Assembly: GCA_910574835.1 (NCBI GenBank)
Contig: CAJTDE010000001.1
Coordinates: 372,001-436,000, forward strand
Direction of reading: 5' to 3'
From: Clostridia bacterium
GTDB taxonomy: Bacteria; Bacillota; Clostridia; Lachnospirales; Lachnospiraceae
Length of the DNA: 64,000 nt
The notes under the pieces: model-generated
What the model was told of the DNA's origin: nothing
What the model saw: the letters and a program-made list of their open reading frames with translations, nothing else
The model's database searches: none
Position numbers and translations under genes: made by a program
Shown here: positions 17,161-26,521 of the stretch, piece by piece
Numbering within the stretch: the stretch's first letter is position 1
Layout of the letters: each line of letters starts with the position of its first letter

Positions 17161-18693
17161 TTATTTCTCGCTGCTCATACGTTTCTTTACTACCAGCATA
17201 ATGCCGGCGCCTACTACCAGGATGCCGCCCAGTACGTAGAAGATCGTTGTACCGATACCACCGGTGGAGGGAAGCTCTGCACCTGTGTTATTTAAAACCT
17301 TAACGGTTTCTACCGGAGATGTAGTATCCTCTATGGTACTCTCGTTTTCTTCATTCAGCATACCCTGTTTTATTTCAGCTTCGCCAAGGCTCTTGCCTGT
17401 ATTTGGGTCTTTTTTTTCAATAATCTGGATCTCAATCGGTCTCGGTAGCATATTGTAACCTGCGGGTGCCTCTATCTCTGTCAGATAGTAAGTCCCGGCA
17501 GCCAAGCCCCTGAATGTCAGCTTGCCTGTATCACCTGTTGTGATTTCACTGGTCTGGGAATTTTTATCAACTTTATATACGGTAGGATCTTCTTTATCCT
17601 GACTAAATGTTATTGGGTTTGTTCCATCAGCATTAGTGGATAATGTAAATTTTGCACCTGCCAACATCACTTCTTCGTTGTCTTTCATTGTATATTTCTC
17701 TACATCAAACTCATAAACATATGTTTTTGTCTCGGATTCCTCCGTTGTATTGCCTTCACCAAAGTCAAGGGTTGCTTTGTTTGTCTCAGGATCTTTGCCG
17801 ATATTGGCATTCTCATTGACAGTCGCCTGATAGGATACAACAAGCGTGCTGCCTGGTGTCAGACTTGTGCAGTAAGCTTCGTTAAATACAACCTCAAAGG
17901 TACATCCATCTTCCAGATTAGATGTTTTAAGTTCATAATTCTCTGCTCCAACCAGCGTACCCTTTGTCGCATCCGTTTCACCTTCCGGAAGCAATGTTAC
18001 TGTCACCTTTCCGCCAAAGGTAAGTCCTTCTGACATTACATCATGCAGCACATATTTTTCGGAGCCTTTTTTTACATTAATTTTTACCTGGAAATCAAGT
18101 ACGTCTCCAATAGATGCGGTGTTCTCATCTCCCCAGTTTCCGTCTTTGTCCTTAACTTCCTTTTCTGTGGTTGTCTTTTCGTTCTTTTCCTGCATTTCCA
18201 CCTTTGGCTGTGTTGTGTCCAAAGAGCACAGAGCACCTGTATTAGAATCAACCAGATAGTAACCAAGTTCCAGGCCACTAAACACCAGAGTTTCGCCTTC
18301 TACTGCAATTTTTGTAGCTGTTGCCCCAATCTTCTTGTCTTTTGCATATGTCAAAGCCAGCTTTGCAAATTCCTGTGCTCTTTCAGCCGAAGCATCACCT
18401 ATCCATGTAATATAACCCTGAGCATCAACTGTTACATAATCCTTTCCAGCTCCATTTGTAACAAACTCTTTCCATAAAGCATCAGTTACTTTATAAGCAA
18501 ATGCTCTCTCATCTTCGTTCTCTTCTGTACTATGACTTTCCAGATCAAAGATTTTGTAAATCTTATACTCCTGTCCCGCCAGTGCCCCAGTAACGGTAAT
18601 CTCTCCATCTCCAGCCGCCATTACCGGAAGCCCCATCGCCAGCACCAATACCATAGCCAGTGCAAAGCTCAGTAACTTTTTCATACGTTTCAT
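17161..18693 (-). CDS. Major pilin, isopeptide-forming SpaH/EbpB-like fimbrial protein
   Basis: The protein has 510 residues. The ATG at 18693 has GGAG 9 bases upstream. The signal peptide covers about 1-25 (LVLAMGLPVMAAGDG). The N-terminal pilin domain ends near TTQPKVEM, where pilin Lys motifs lie. The central domain (about 185-300) is typical of fimbrial isopeptide-forming shafts. A Cna-B domain carries the E-box in YYLTEIEAPAGYN. The C-terminal sorting signal LPSTGG is followed by a hydrophobic helix and a basic tail. It is the expected polymerised shaft subunit of the sortase pilus, with its sortase encoded just downstream. Confidence 0.93.
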   Translation of the reverse strand: MKRMKKLLSFALAMVLVLAMGLPVMAAGDGEITVTGALAGQEYKIYKIFDLESHSTEENEDERAFAYKVTDALWKEFVTNGAGKDYVTVDAQGYITWIGDASAERAQEFAKLALTYAKDKKIGATATKIAVEGETLVFSGLELGYYLVDSNTGALCSLDTTQPKVEMQEKNEKTTTEKEVKDKDGNWGDENTASIGDVLDFQVKINVKKGSEKYVLHDVMSEGLTFGGKVTVTLLPEGETDATKGTLVGAENYELKTSNLEDGCTFEVVFNEAYCTSLTPGSTLVVSYQATVNENANIGKDPETNKATLDFGEGNTTEESETKTYVYEFDVEKYTMKDNEEVMLAGAKFTLSTNADGTNPITFSQDKEDPTVYKVDKNSQTSEITTGDTGKLTFRGLAAGTYYLTEIEAPAGYNMLPRPIEIQIIEKKDPNTGKSLGEAEIKQGMLNEENESTIEDTTSPVETVKVLNNTGAELPSTGGIGTTIFYVLGGILVVGAGIMLVVKKRMSSEK

Positions 18694-18736
18694 CACTTAT
18701 TCTCCTTTTCCCTTTTTATTTTGATTCATAATTCTT

Positions 18737-18753
18737 ACGGCCTAAGGCCGCGT
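18737..18753 (-). other. Short GC-rich palindrome between adhesin and pilin genes
   Basis: A GCGGCCT / AGGCCGT dyad lies in the 67-bp gap between the adhesin stop and the pilin start. No U-run follows. It could be a processing hairpin that raises pilin mRNA relative to the upstream adhesin. Confidence 0.35.
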
Positions 18754-18760
18754 ACTTCAT

Positions 18761-21700
18761 TCAGTTCCTGGAGGAATCTCCCCTCCTTTCCCCGAATTTT
18801 TTTCTATACATCAGGCCCGCAATCAGCAGAAGGCTGATGCCTGCCATTGTATATAAGTTCGTACCGGCGCCGCCTGTCTCCGGCAGCTCATAGACATAGC
18901 AGCTATTGTTGAATACTGTTTCCACAACAACTCCCTCTGCCAAAATCTCGCCGGAAGCAAGCTTTTTCGACACTACCTCTCCGGGCGACCGCTGTTCTTT
19001 TCCACCCACCAGTATCTGTGTATAATAATAGCGATCGTCATGTTCCAACTCTTCAATCGTAAACTTCGTACCGACAGGCAGATATTTTACCTCGATATAT
19101 TCTCCTGCCTTTAGTGTAAACTCACCGCCGTCCCAGATGATCAAATCACGGGCACATTCATTCCCATTGGCATCATATTTGATATAAGAATAATCGTCCG
19201 GCAAATTCTTACCGTTTTCATCCGTAAAATGAATCCTGAACTGAAATTCGTCTCCAAGATCAACGTTATCGCCATCTTCTTTGCTCGTTACAAACTTTCT
19301 CACTTTCAAAGAGCTGGTTAACTGATCCGGCGCTATGGAAGTAACGGAAGGCAGTGTAAACTGCATCCAGCAGGTAGAACCGGAAGCGCCGCGTTCGGTG
19401 TAAAAGAACTTTAAAGTATGCTTTCCTGTCTTATTGCTTCCGTCTTCATTTCGCATATAATCCCACAGATCTACATACTCTCCCACGGATGCGTGGACAC
19501 CGCCGATGTCACAGACGAGTTGCGAATTTCCCTGTTCATCACACAGGAATACCCACATGTCGTCATCTCCAAAGAAAAGATACTCCAAAGGACCTGCATA
19601 GTCTTCTGTCAGTTCAAAATCAACGGAGTAAGACATACCAAAATAGCTATTGTGATCCGATTTGTCGTCACAGGCCGGAAGGCTGCCTTCCGCTCCATTC
19701 GCCCCCTTAAATTTTCGATTACCCACCTCCGCTTTACTGCCGAATTTTATATCATGCCCGTCGGCCCCCCAGGTGGGCGCTGAATCCATCGGCCAGAAAT
19801 CATTGCTCCATATGATTCTTTTCGTGCTCCAGGAAGTTCCGTTGTTATGGAAAGTGTCCAGTCCTTCTATCCCTGCTCCATCTACGCTTGTTAAAGTATA
19901 GGTATCTCCTTCACGGCTAAAGCCCAGTTTGTATTGAGTTGAAAAAATCGACTTTCCAACTTGTGGTTCCGGTCCGAATATCTTTGGCGCCGAAACATTA
20001 AAATTCAAAGAATCACCGCTCACTCCCGACACCAGCCCAAAGGTACATCCTGTGGAATTTTTTAACGAATTTGACATATTAAACTTATTGTCGTTCCAGG
20101 TATTTTCCCCAAAGGCTGTTCCTGCATTTCTGTTACCAAATGCATATTTTGAGGCTGCATCACAATTTTGACTGCTGTTAATGCCGTATGCCGATGTGTT
20201 CATATATTGAACTCCGCCCTCTGATCCATGCTCTCCATCACTGATGTCATAATCATAAAAGGTTGATGCAATATTTTTATTGCCTGTCGTCGGATCATAT
20301 ACCAGCCGAATCGTTGACTTATCATTAATCAGTATATACTGCGCGTTCCCCTCCGCCGTAACCTTACGGTTTGTGAAATGCAGATTACTGTCATACGGCC
20401 AAACCGTCCAATCCTCCGCATTGGTACTGTCTGCCTGCTCACATATCAAGCCGCCGTCTCCGTTATAGCAAGACTCCATATGGTTGTGATTAAGCACCCA
20501 TATCTCTTTTAGATTGTAGCCTCCATTTTCAATCAGAGCATTAAAATGGTTGATACCCGGAGACTTAATATATTCAAAATCTTTTACCTTACATACCTCT
20601 GTCAGAGTTTCTCGAGTTTTGATCTTCCCGTCTCCGTTTTTATCAATATAAATATTCTTAATGGTTCCTTCTGCTCCATTTTGAGGCAGATTTCCGCCGC
20701 TTGTATCAATCACATTCAGCCCATCCAAAGCAGAAAGATCAATATCTTCATATTGAGAGATATTATTTGAATCCACTACTCTTGAAAGATTAGCATAATA
20801 CTGTACCTGGAATCTGGGGTTTGCCTGGGAAGCCGCATACAGTACGATGGTATCCTCCTTCGTGGTAACTACCATCTTCTCATCTTCGCCAAGAACCATC
20901 GTATTCAGCGCATTTACTTCTTTCTCTTCCGACAGTTCGAGAACTCCTACTGCAATATCCGTCTCGGCTTCTTCAGTTTCCTCTGCAGAAGCCTCAAGAG
21001 TATCCGCTTTATCTGCAAATTGGCTCAAAGCCTCAGCCGGCGTAACCTCTGCCGTAACCACACATTCGGACAAATCCAGCTCTTCACCCTTATACGACAG
21101 GCTGTAAGACAAAGCCTGAACCAAAAGCAGCTCGCTTTCCTCATCCACTTCTTCCGCATAAGCTGCAGCCGAAGCACATTCTTCCGAATCTTCTTTTAAC
21201 GGTGTTACCGCAAAGCTCAGCTCTTCATTCTTTTGTGTTTCTTCGCCTTCATTTTCTGTCTCCGCAGCCTCAGATCCTTCCACTGCAGAATCTTCCGAAG
21301 CAATCTCTTCCTCCATTTCTTCTTCCGTGAACAGCATCACAGGGCCTTCCTGCTCCTCCGTCTTTGGTTCATCCGATGTATCCAAAGCCTCTGTCTCTTC
21401 TGCCTCTTCTGCCTCTTCTGCCTCTTCTGCCTCTTCCGTCTCCTCAGGCGCCGGCTCTTCGTTCGGCTCCAAAGACTCGTCAGTCCCTGCTTCCTCCGGC
21501 AGTGCGGCATCTCCTTCCACATGGAAGGTAATGTGGAACGCTTCGTCCTCATACTCAAAGGATTCCGACAGATGGATTGTTCCGTTTTCCCCTGTCCGAT
21601 AACCGATGGCTATCTCGGAAAAGCTGTTCATTTGGAAGGTGGTGCTGCTATTTTCCACATTGCTGTTATCCAGTACTTCCGTATCTTCTTCTCCGAAGTG

Positions 21701-23524
21701 GACAACTGTCACGGAGCTTCCCTCCGCCATGCCATTCTCATCCAGGAACTGCACTGTAACGGTCACTCCGCTTTCAGGCTCTATTTCCTCACCATCCAAG
21801 TAAAAGCCAACCTTGAGAAGAGTCTTCATAAAGGCGCCCTCATCTGCCAAAGCTTCCTTAAACCTGGACTCCTGCTCTGCATAATGCTCTTCACCGTTTT
21901 CCGGAGTTATCTCTTCTACAAGAAGCTCCGCTTCCTCGGGAATATTTGCCTCTGCCCCATACTCGACTGTCACAATATAGGAATCGCCCGTATACATCTT
22001 GGTATAGCTCTCGTCCTCTTTAACAAAACCGGGTTCGAAGCACTCCTCACTATGTGTATGCTCTAAAACAATTAACTTTCTGCAGCTTATAACACCCTCT
22101 TCGTCATAGCACTCTTCCGTATGGGTGTGCAGCTCGACCGCCGGATGAACACATGCCAGATTTCCATCCTTATCATAGCAGTCTTCCACATGGGCATGCT
22201 CTTCAATTACTGACAACGGACAAAGCAGCCTTTCATCTGCCGCATAGCAAGTCTCGTCATGGGTATGAACCACAAAGTTTGCCTGACCGCAGGATAATTT
22301 ACCCTCTTCGTCATAGCAGTCAGCCGTATGGCTATGAATCCTGCTTGCGCAATAGAAGACAGCATCCTCCTCTTTCTCTTCACATTCTTCCGTATGCGTA
22401 TGCTCCTCCAGACCGCAAATCAAGCCTTCCTGATAGCACTCCTCCGTATGCGCGTGTTCCTGATAACATTCCTCATTATGTATATGTTCCGTCACTTCCG
22501 GCAGCTCACAGACCAGCTCCCAGAGAAGGTCGCCGTTCTCATCCTTCTCCTGCTTTCCGTCTTTATCAAGAACTGCTTCATAACAATCCTTCTCCGTATG
22601 CCGATGAAGAATAACCTCTTCTTTTCCGCAGACCAGCTCCTTCACTACGCCGCGGCATTTTTCCGTATGAGTATGGCCAACCGGGTTTTCTTCCTTCCCG
22701 CAGGTCAATTCGCGGTTCACCATGTAGCAGGAGCTGCCATGCTGATGGCCCTTCTCCTCTCCCTTACCGCAAATCAGCTTTTCCGCCGTCTCGTAACAAG
22801 TCTCCGGGTCATGGGTATGACCTTCGGATTCCTCCTCTTCACAAATCAAAGCGCCGTCTTCTCCATAGCAGGCATCCGTATGGGTGTGGCCCGCAGACTC
22901 TTCCTCTTTACAGATAACCTTCTCTTCCTCCGTGTAACATTCTTCCGTATGAGTATGGCCTTCTCCCTCCGCCTCCTCACAGGTCAGTTCTTTATGCTCC
23001 GTATAGCAGGCATCCGTATGCTTATGAGCTTCCGACTCCTCCTGACCGCAGATAAATCCGCTGTCGTTGATTCGATAACAGGCATCCGTATGTTCATGCT
23101 CCTCAACCTCCGGAATGGGACAGACAAGAACCCCTTCTTCATAGCAGCCGTCGTTATGCTCATGAACCACATAATCCGCAATGCCGCAGACAAGCTCTCC
23201 CTCTCCGTCATAACATTCCTGTGTATGGACATGCAGCTCTTCCAAAAAAGCACAAGAAAACTCCAGGGTAACCGGCTCCTCTGATTCGTCCCCCGTTCCT
23301 GTTCTGCCGCAAGTCACAAGCTGCCCATAACATTCCTCCGTATGCGTATGCTCCTCCAATTCACACGGCGTCTTTCGCTGCAAGGCAACTGCCGGCATCA
23401 AAAGCACGTATGCCGTCACAAATACGACACATGCGCCCAATACGGTCAGGACCCTTCTCCATCGCTTGTTTTTACTTTGTTCCCGCAGAAATCTTCCTGC
23501 CCTCTTCAAAATTGAAGATTCCAT
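18761..23524 (-). CDS. Giant LPETG adhesin with about 18 His/Cys repeats and a fibro-slime domain
   Basis: The protein has about 1587 residues. The ATG at 23524 follows AAAGGAGG with correct spacing; the upstream in-frame TTG lies inside that site. A signal-anchor (about 25-50) is followed by about 18 tandem units of 20-26 residues, pattern H-x-H-x(3-5)-C-Y-x(5-10)-L-x-C (about 55-505), for example HTHTEECYGQLVTC. A beta domain and a Glu-rich linker (TEEAEEAEEAEE, about 690) come next. A further HNHMESCY unit lies near 1010, then a PA14/fibro-slime domain (LFFGDDDMWVFLCDE... VGEYVDLWDYM), a Cna-B-like module and LPETGG with helix and basic tail. It is probably the pilus tip or a large adhesin attached by the class C sortase. 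Confidence 0.88.
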   Translation of the reverse strand: MESSILKRAGRFLREQSKNKRWRRVLTVLGACVVFVTAYVLLMPAVALQRKTPCELEEHTHTEECYGQLVTCGRTGTGDESEEPVTLEFSCAFLEELHVHTQECYDGEGELVCGIADYVVHEHNDGCYEEGVLVCPIPEVEEHEHTDACYRINDSGFICGQEESEAHKHTDACYTEHKELTCEEAEGEGHTHTEECYTEEEKVICKEEESAGHTHTDACYGEDGALICEEEESEGHTHDPETCYETAEKLICGKGEEKGHQHGSSCYMVNRELTCGKEENPVGHTHTEKCRGVVKELVCGKEEVILHRHTEKDCYEAVLDKDGKQEKDENGDLLWELVCELPEVTEHIHNEECYQEHAHTEECYQEGLICGLEEHTHTEECEEKEEDAVFYCASRIHSHTADCYDEEGKLSCGQANFVVHTHDETCYAADERLLCPLSVIEEHAHVEDCYDKDGNLACVHPAVELHTHTEECYDEEGVISCRKLIVLEHTHSEECFEPGFVKEDESYTKMYTGDSYIVTVEYGAEANIPEEAELLVEEITPENGEEHYAEQESRFKEALADEGAFMKTLLKVGFYLDGEEIEPESGVTVTVQFLDENGMAEGSSVTVVHFGEEDTEVLDNSNVENSSTTFQMNSFSEIAIGYRTGENGTIHLSESFEYEDEAFHITFHVEGDAALPEEAGTDESLEPNEEPAPEETEEAEEAEEAEEAEETEALDTSDEPKTEEQEGPVMLFTEEEMEEEIASEDSAVEGSEAAETENEGEETQKNEELSFAVTPLKEDSEECASAAAYAEEVDEESELLLVQALSYSLSYKGEELDLSECVVTAEVTPAEALSQFADKADTLEASAEETEEAETDIAVGVLELSEEKEVNALNTMVLGEDEKMVVTTKEDTIVLYAASQANPRFQVQYYANLSRVVDSNNISQYEDIDLSALDGLNVIDTSGGNLPQNGAEGTIKNIYIDKNGDGKIKTRETLTEVCKVKDFEYIKSPGINHFNALIENGGYNLKEIWVLNHNHMESCYNGDGGLICEQADSTNAEDWTVWPYDSNLHFTNRKVTAEGNAQYILINDKSTIRLVYDPTTGNKNIASTFYDYDISDGEHGSEGGVQYMNTSAYGINSSQNCDAASKYAFGNRNAGTAFGENTWNDNKFNMSNSLKNSTGCTFGLVSGVSGDSLNFNVSAPKIFGPEPQVGKSIFSTQYKLGFSREGDTYTLTSVDGAGIEGLDTFHNNGTSWSTKRIIWSNDFWPMDSAPTWGADGHDIKFGSKAEVGNRKFKGANGAEGSLPACDDKSDHNSYFGMSYSVDFELTEDYAGPLEYLFFGDDDMWVFLCDEQGNSQLVCDIGGVHASVGEYVDLWDYMRNEDGSNKTGKHTLKFFYTERGASGSTCWMQFTLPSVTSIAPDQLTSSLKVRKFVTSKEDGDNVDLGDEFQFRIHFTDENGKNLPDDYSYIKYDANGNECARDLIIWDGGEFTLKAGEYIEVKYLPVGTKFTIEELEHDDRYYYTQILVGGKEQRSPGEVVSKKLASGEILAEGVVVETVFNNSCYVYELPETGGAGTNLYTMAGISLLLIAGLMYRKKFGERRGDSSRN

Positions 23525-23554
23525 AGGAATTGCCTCCTTTTCCAAAAACGACTA

Positions 23555-24139
23555 TCACCTTACCGTGCCAAAGCTCCCAATCGGCCAGACACGAAACACC
23601 AGCTTCCCTACCAACTGCTCCTCAGATACACAGCCTACGGTTGTACTCCGGCTGTCCACGGAAACGCTTCTGTGATCGCCCATAACGAAGATGCGATTTT
23701 CCGGAACCTGATAGGGAAGCTTGATATCACATTCCCCAACGGCCCGTTCTGTCAGATAGGGTTCATCCAGCAGCACATCATTCACATATACGTTGCCGTC
23801 CTCATCCATGTCCACCCATTCGCCGGACATGGCAATCACTCGTTTTACCAGAATCTTATTATTATAATAAAATGCCACCACATCACCCGGCTTAAAGTCT
23901 GTTGTCTTCCAGGTGGCAATGATATCGCCGTCATACAAAGTAGGACTCATACTTGTTCCATATATCTGCAGCACCGGCATCAGTAAAGTTGCAATCAGAA
24001 CGGCTATGGCCGCTACTACAATCAGCGTACTTACCGTACTTGTCAATACTCGTTTGTAGCGCTTTTTGTACTTAACCCGATTCAATTCCTCTTCTAATTG
24101 GGAAAGCTCCGGCACTTCAATTGCTTTTCTTTTCTTCAT
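23555..24139 (-). CDS. lepB: Signal peptidase I (LepB type)
   Basis: The protein has 194 residues from the ATG at 24139, which has GTGAGGA upstream; an in-frame ATG at 24211 would add 24 residues but lacks a good ribosome binding site. After a Lys/Arg-rich N-terminus there is one membrane segment (about 35-58). The catalytic Ser is in YGTSMSPTLYDGD and the Lys in KILVKRVIA. The box FVMGDHR has the usual form except that SVSVDSRS replaces the common N-SxDSR wording. It is encoded directly upstream of the adhesin and pilin genes, like the dedicated peptidases of many sortase-pilus loci, and probably processes their signal peptides. Confidence 0.92.
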   Translation of the reverse strand: MKKRKAIEVPELSQLEEELNRVKYKKRYKRVLTSTVSTLIVVAAIAVLIATLLMPVLQIYGTSMSPTLYDGDIIATWKTTDFKPGDVVAFYYNNKILVKRVIAMSGEWVDMDEDGNVYVNDVLLDEPYLTERAVGECDIKLPYQVPENRIFVMGDHRSVSVDSRSTTVGCVSEEQLVGKLVFRVWPIGSFGTVR

Positions 24140-24239
24140 AATCATCCTCACTGCTGTCCCGAAAGCCATTACACGTTTAAGACGAGTTCTGCTTCTATCC
24201 TGTCGGGACATATGCCGCAGCGCACCTGCAGGTTATCAA

Positions 24240-24755
24240 TCAGAACTCTTCCTTCTTTATAAGTAATGCCGGCAGCTCTATACTGCTGTCGCCTGCTTTC
24301 TCTCTGGCAGAGCTTAACATATATTCACACCGTTTACGGGTATCCTCTTCCAGCCTTTGACATTGCTTGCGGGTATCCTCCTCCAGCCTCCGACATTCTT
24401 CCCGGGCGCTGTTTAAGATCAGCTCTGCTCCGCGCCTGGCTTTCTCAAGGATTTCCTCTGCTTCCTTCTCGTTCTCGGCCTTTTTTTGCGCGCAAATCTT
24501 TTCCTGTCTGCCGCTTAATTCCTTAATATTCTCCATATATTGGGCTGCCGCCGCCTCTGCTGCTTCAAAGATTCCGCTTAATGCCAGAGAAGCCTCTGCT
24601 ATGGAGCCGGCCTCGTCTATCGCGATGGCCCGTTTTTCAAGCTTAGCCTCTGCTTCTGCCAATTGTCCCTTAAGCTCCTCCATCTCCTTAGCCTGTGCAA
24701 CCAAAAGTTCAAGCAGTTGGGGACGCCCCAGTTTTCTAAGCTCTTTTCCCGTCAT
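24240..24755 (-). CDS. Coiled-coil protein with two EEDTRKQC-type repeats
   Basis: The protein has 171 residues and no signal peptide. It is almost wholly helical: MTGKELRKLGRPQLLELLVAQ at the start resembles a short helix-turn-helix, then a long Glu/Lys/Ala-rich coiled coil (about 20-165) with an ECRRLEEDTRKQCQRLEEDTRKRC repeat. It overlaps the previous gene by 4 bp. Similar small coiled-coil proteins occur in Lachnospiraceae without a known function. From its place between the small-domain gene and lepB, a cytoplasmic scaffolding role in surface assembly is possible but unproven. Confidence 0.72.
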   Translation of the reverse strand: MTGKELRKLGRPQLLELLVAQAKEMEELKGQLAEAEAKLEKRAIAIDEAGSIAEASLALSGIFEAAEAAAAQYMENIKELSGRQEKICAQKKAENEKEAEEILEKARRGAELILNSAREECRRLEEDTRKQCQRLEEDTRKRCEYMLSSAREKAGDSSIELPALLIKKEEF

Positions 24756-25264
24756 TCCTGTCCGTCACCTCTGTCCCAGTTTTCTTCTGGCACACCCTCC
24801 GTACTGTCAATTAATTTCAGCAGCTCCAGGGCGCTGCGGAAAGGAACTGTCTTATTCTTTTCTGCCCAGGTCACCTGTCCCTGCCAGCTTGCATTCTGAC
24901 GATATTGAATCCGCACAACAAAGGTTGCTTTTTCCCCTTGATGCTTGTTCATAGTCTCTTCCTTCGTTACAACTGCCTTTTCTTCTTTTTGCTTCATTCT
25001 ATTCTCCTGTATGGAGCTGCGCTCCGAAACATCCGTTCTTTCGGGAACTCTCCGAAAACTGCGGGCCTTTACAGACGCCTGCGGATAGCCAAGCCAATCG
25101 TAAAACCCTTCCATATACTCTAAAAGCTCTCCCGCATTGCGAAAGCTTACCGGCTTTTCTTTATACCATGTATATAATCTGCCGCTCCAGTCACCATTTT
25201 CAAAGCTGTCGCAGCAAATGCGGACGACACTGGAAGCTGCCAGGCTTACATAAGCTCTATCCAT
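24752..25264 (-). CDS. Protein with two copies of the unnamed W-x-G-x3-W domain
   Basis: The protein has 170 residues. The ATG at 25264 is chosen because AGAGGT lies 6 bases upstream. The N-terminal copy (about 8-55: SSVVRICCDSFENGDWSGRL, then VSFRNAGELLEYME) and the C-terminal copy (about 118-160: ATFVVRIQYRQNASWQGQVTW, then VPFRSALELLKLIDS) align with each other and with the protein at 9096-9455. A charged linker separates the copies. There is no signal peptide or membrane segment. It heads the coiled-coil, lepB and adhesin gene set and follows the PilT terminator. Its function is not known. Confidence 0.75.
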   Translation of the reverse strand: MDRAYVSLAASSVVRICCDSFENGDWSGRLYTWYKEKPVSFRNAGELLEYMEGFYDWLGYPQASVKARSFRRVPERTDVSERSSIQENRMKQKEEKAVVTKEETMNKHQGEKATFVVRIQYRQNASWQGQVTWAEKNKTVPFRSALELLKLIDSTEGVPEENWDRGDGQE

Positions 25265-25443
25265 TTGCATACCTCTTGATACCGGTTTTATAAGGGCCTC
25301 ACAGCACGCCTTTCTAACTCAATCTCCGGTCTCAGCTCAATGTATCTGTAAATCATCCGTACATTATGAGACACCTACCTACTTTGTTTTATTCTACCTT
25401 ACCCACTGTTAAATCACCCATTAAAAAAGGACGCTTTACATAC

Positions 25444-25475
25444 AAAAAGCGGAAACTTTTAAGAAAGTTTCCGCC
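25444..25475 (-). terminator. Intrinsic terminator after pilT-like gene
   Basis: Arms GCGGAAACT / AGTTTCCGC (25449-25457, 25466-25474) are followed on the minus strand by TTTTTG. The hairpin overlaps the last codons of the pilT-like gene. Between it and the gene starting at 25264 I see no other feature. Confidence 0.82.
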
Positions 25476-26520
25476 CTAACAGCTCCGGGTTGACCGCATA
25501 GGTCAGCGCCGTTTCTTTTGTAATTCGTCCTGCCTTGTACAATCGGAGAATATCGCTGTCCATAGTCTGCATTCCTGCAACTCCTCCGGAGTAAATCACA
25601 TTGTCCATTTGGTGAATCTTGCCTTCCCGAATCATATTCTGAATCGCAGGATTGACAATCATAATCTCAAAAACCGGCTCCAGGCCGCCGTCCACCACGG
25701 GAAGCAACCGCTGGGATACCACCGCCCGCAGCACCATAGACAGCTGCACACGTATCTGTGCCTGCTGGCCTGCCGGAAATACGTCCACGATTCGGTCAAT
25801 GGTTTTGGCCGCTCCGATGGTATGCAGGGTAGACAGGAGAAGCTGCCCCGTCTCTGCCGCTGTCAGAGCCGTCTGTATGGTTTCAAAATCCCGCATCTCG
25901 CCCAGAAGTATCACATCCGGCGTCTGGCGAAGAGCTGCCCGCAGAGCCGTCTCATAGCTCTCCGTATCCAGGTCAAGCTCTCTTTGGCTTACCAGACACT
26001 TCTGATGGGAATGAATATACTCAATCGGGTCCTCAATGGTAATGATATGGCCGCTCCGCTTCTGGTTAATCTGGTCAATCAGACAGGCTAAAGTCGTAGT
26101 TTTTCCGCTTCCCGCCGGACCGGTAACCAAAATCATGCCATTCTTCTGGCGATAGAGGTCCATCACTGCCTGGGGAATATGCATCCTCCCGCTGTCCGGC
26201 AGTCCAAAGGTTACAATTCGAAGCACCGCTGCCAAGGAGCTTCTCTGCTTATACGCATTGCACCGGAATCGGCCGGCCCCTTTCACAGAAAAGGAAAAGT
26301 CATCATCTCCCTCCTCCAAAAGCCTCTTGATATCGCGATTTGCCAGCTGATAAATCTGTTCAAGCAGCTCTTTAGAGGAATCCGGCATCACCCGCTCCGA
26401 AGTAATCGGAAAGATCTCTCCTCCCCGCTTTAAGCTGATAGGAGAACCCGGAATCACAAAAATATCCGAGCCGCACATGTCCAAACCTGTCTTTAATATC
26501 TCCTGTATCTGTATTGCCAT
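25459..26520 (-). CDS. pilT: PilT-like type IV pilus ATPase
   Basis: The protein has 353 residues. The ATG at 26520 lies one base after the stop of the upstream gene with GGAGG 8 bases away. It has an N-terminal PAS-like domain, then a RecA-type core with Walker A GPAGSGKTTTLA (about 130), Asp box TIEDPIEYIH, Walker B-like LLGEMRD and His box STLHT. The EMRDxETI and AAETGQLLLSTLHT wording favours PilT (retraction) over PilB/GspE. It is the last gene of the small type IV pilus-like operon; no extension ATPase is encoded beside it, so it may instead be the only motor of this system. Confidence 0.9.
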   Translation of the reverse strand: MAIQIQEILKTGLDMCGSDIFVIPGSPISLKRGGEIFPITSERVMPDSSKELLEQIYQLANRDIKRLLEEGDDDFSFSVKGAGRFRCNAYKQRSSLAAVLRIVTFGLPDSGRMHIPQAVMDLYRQKNGMILVTGPAGSGKTTTLACLIDQINQKRSGHIITIEDPIEYIHSHQKCLVSQRELDLDTESYETALRAALRQTPDVILLGEMRDFETIQTALTAAETGQLLLSTLHTIGAAKTIDRIVDVFPAGQQAQIRVQLSMVLRAVVSQRLLPVVDGGLEPVFEIMIVNPAIQNMIREGKIHQMDNVIYSGGVAGMQTMDSDILRLYKAGRITKETALTYAVNPELLGRKLS

Positions 26521-26521
26521 C

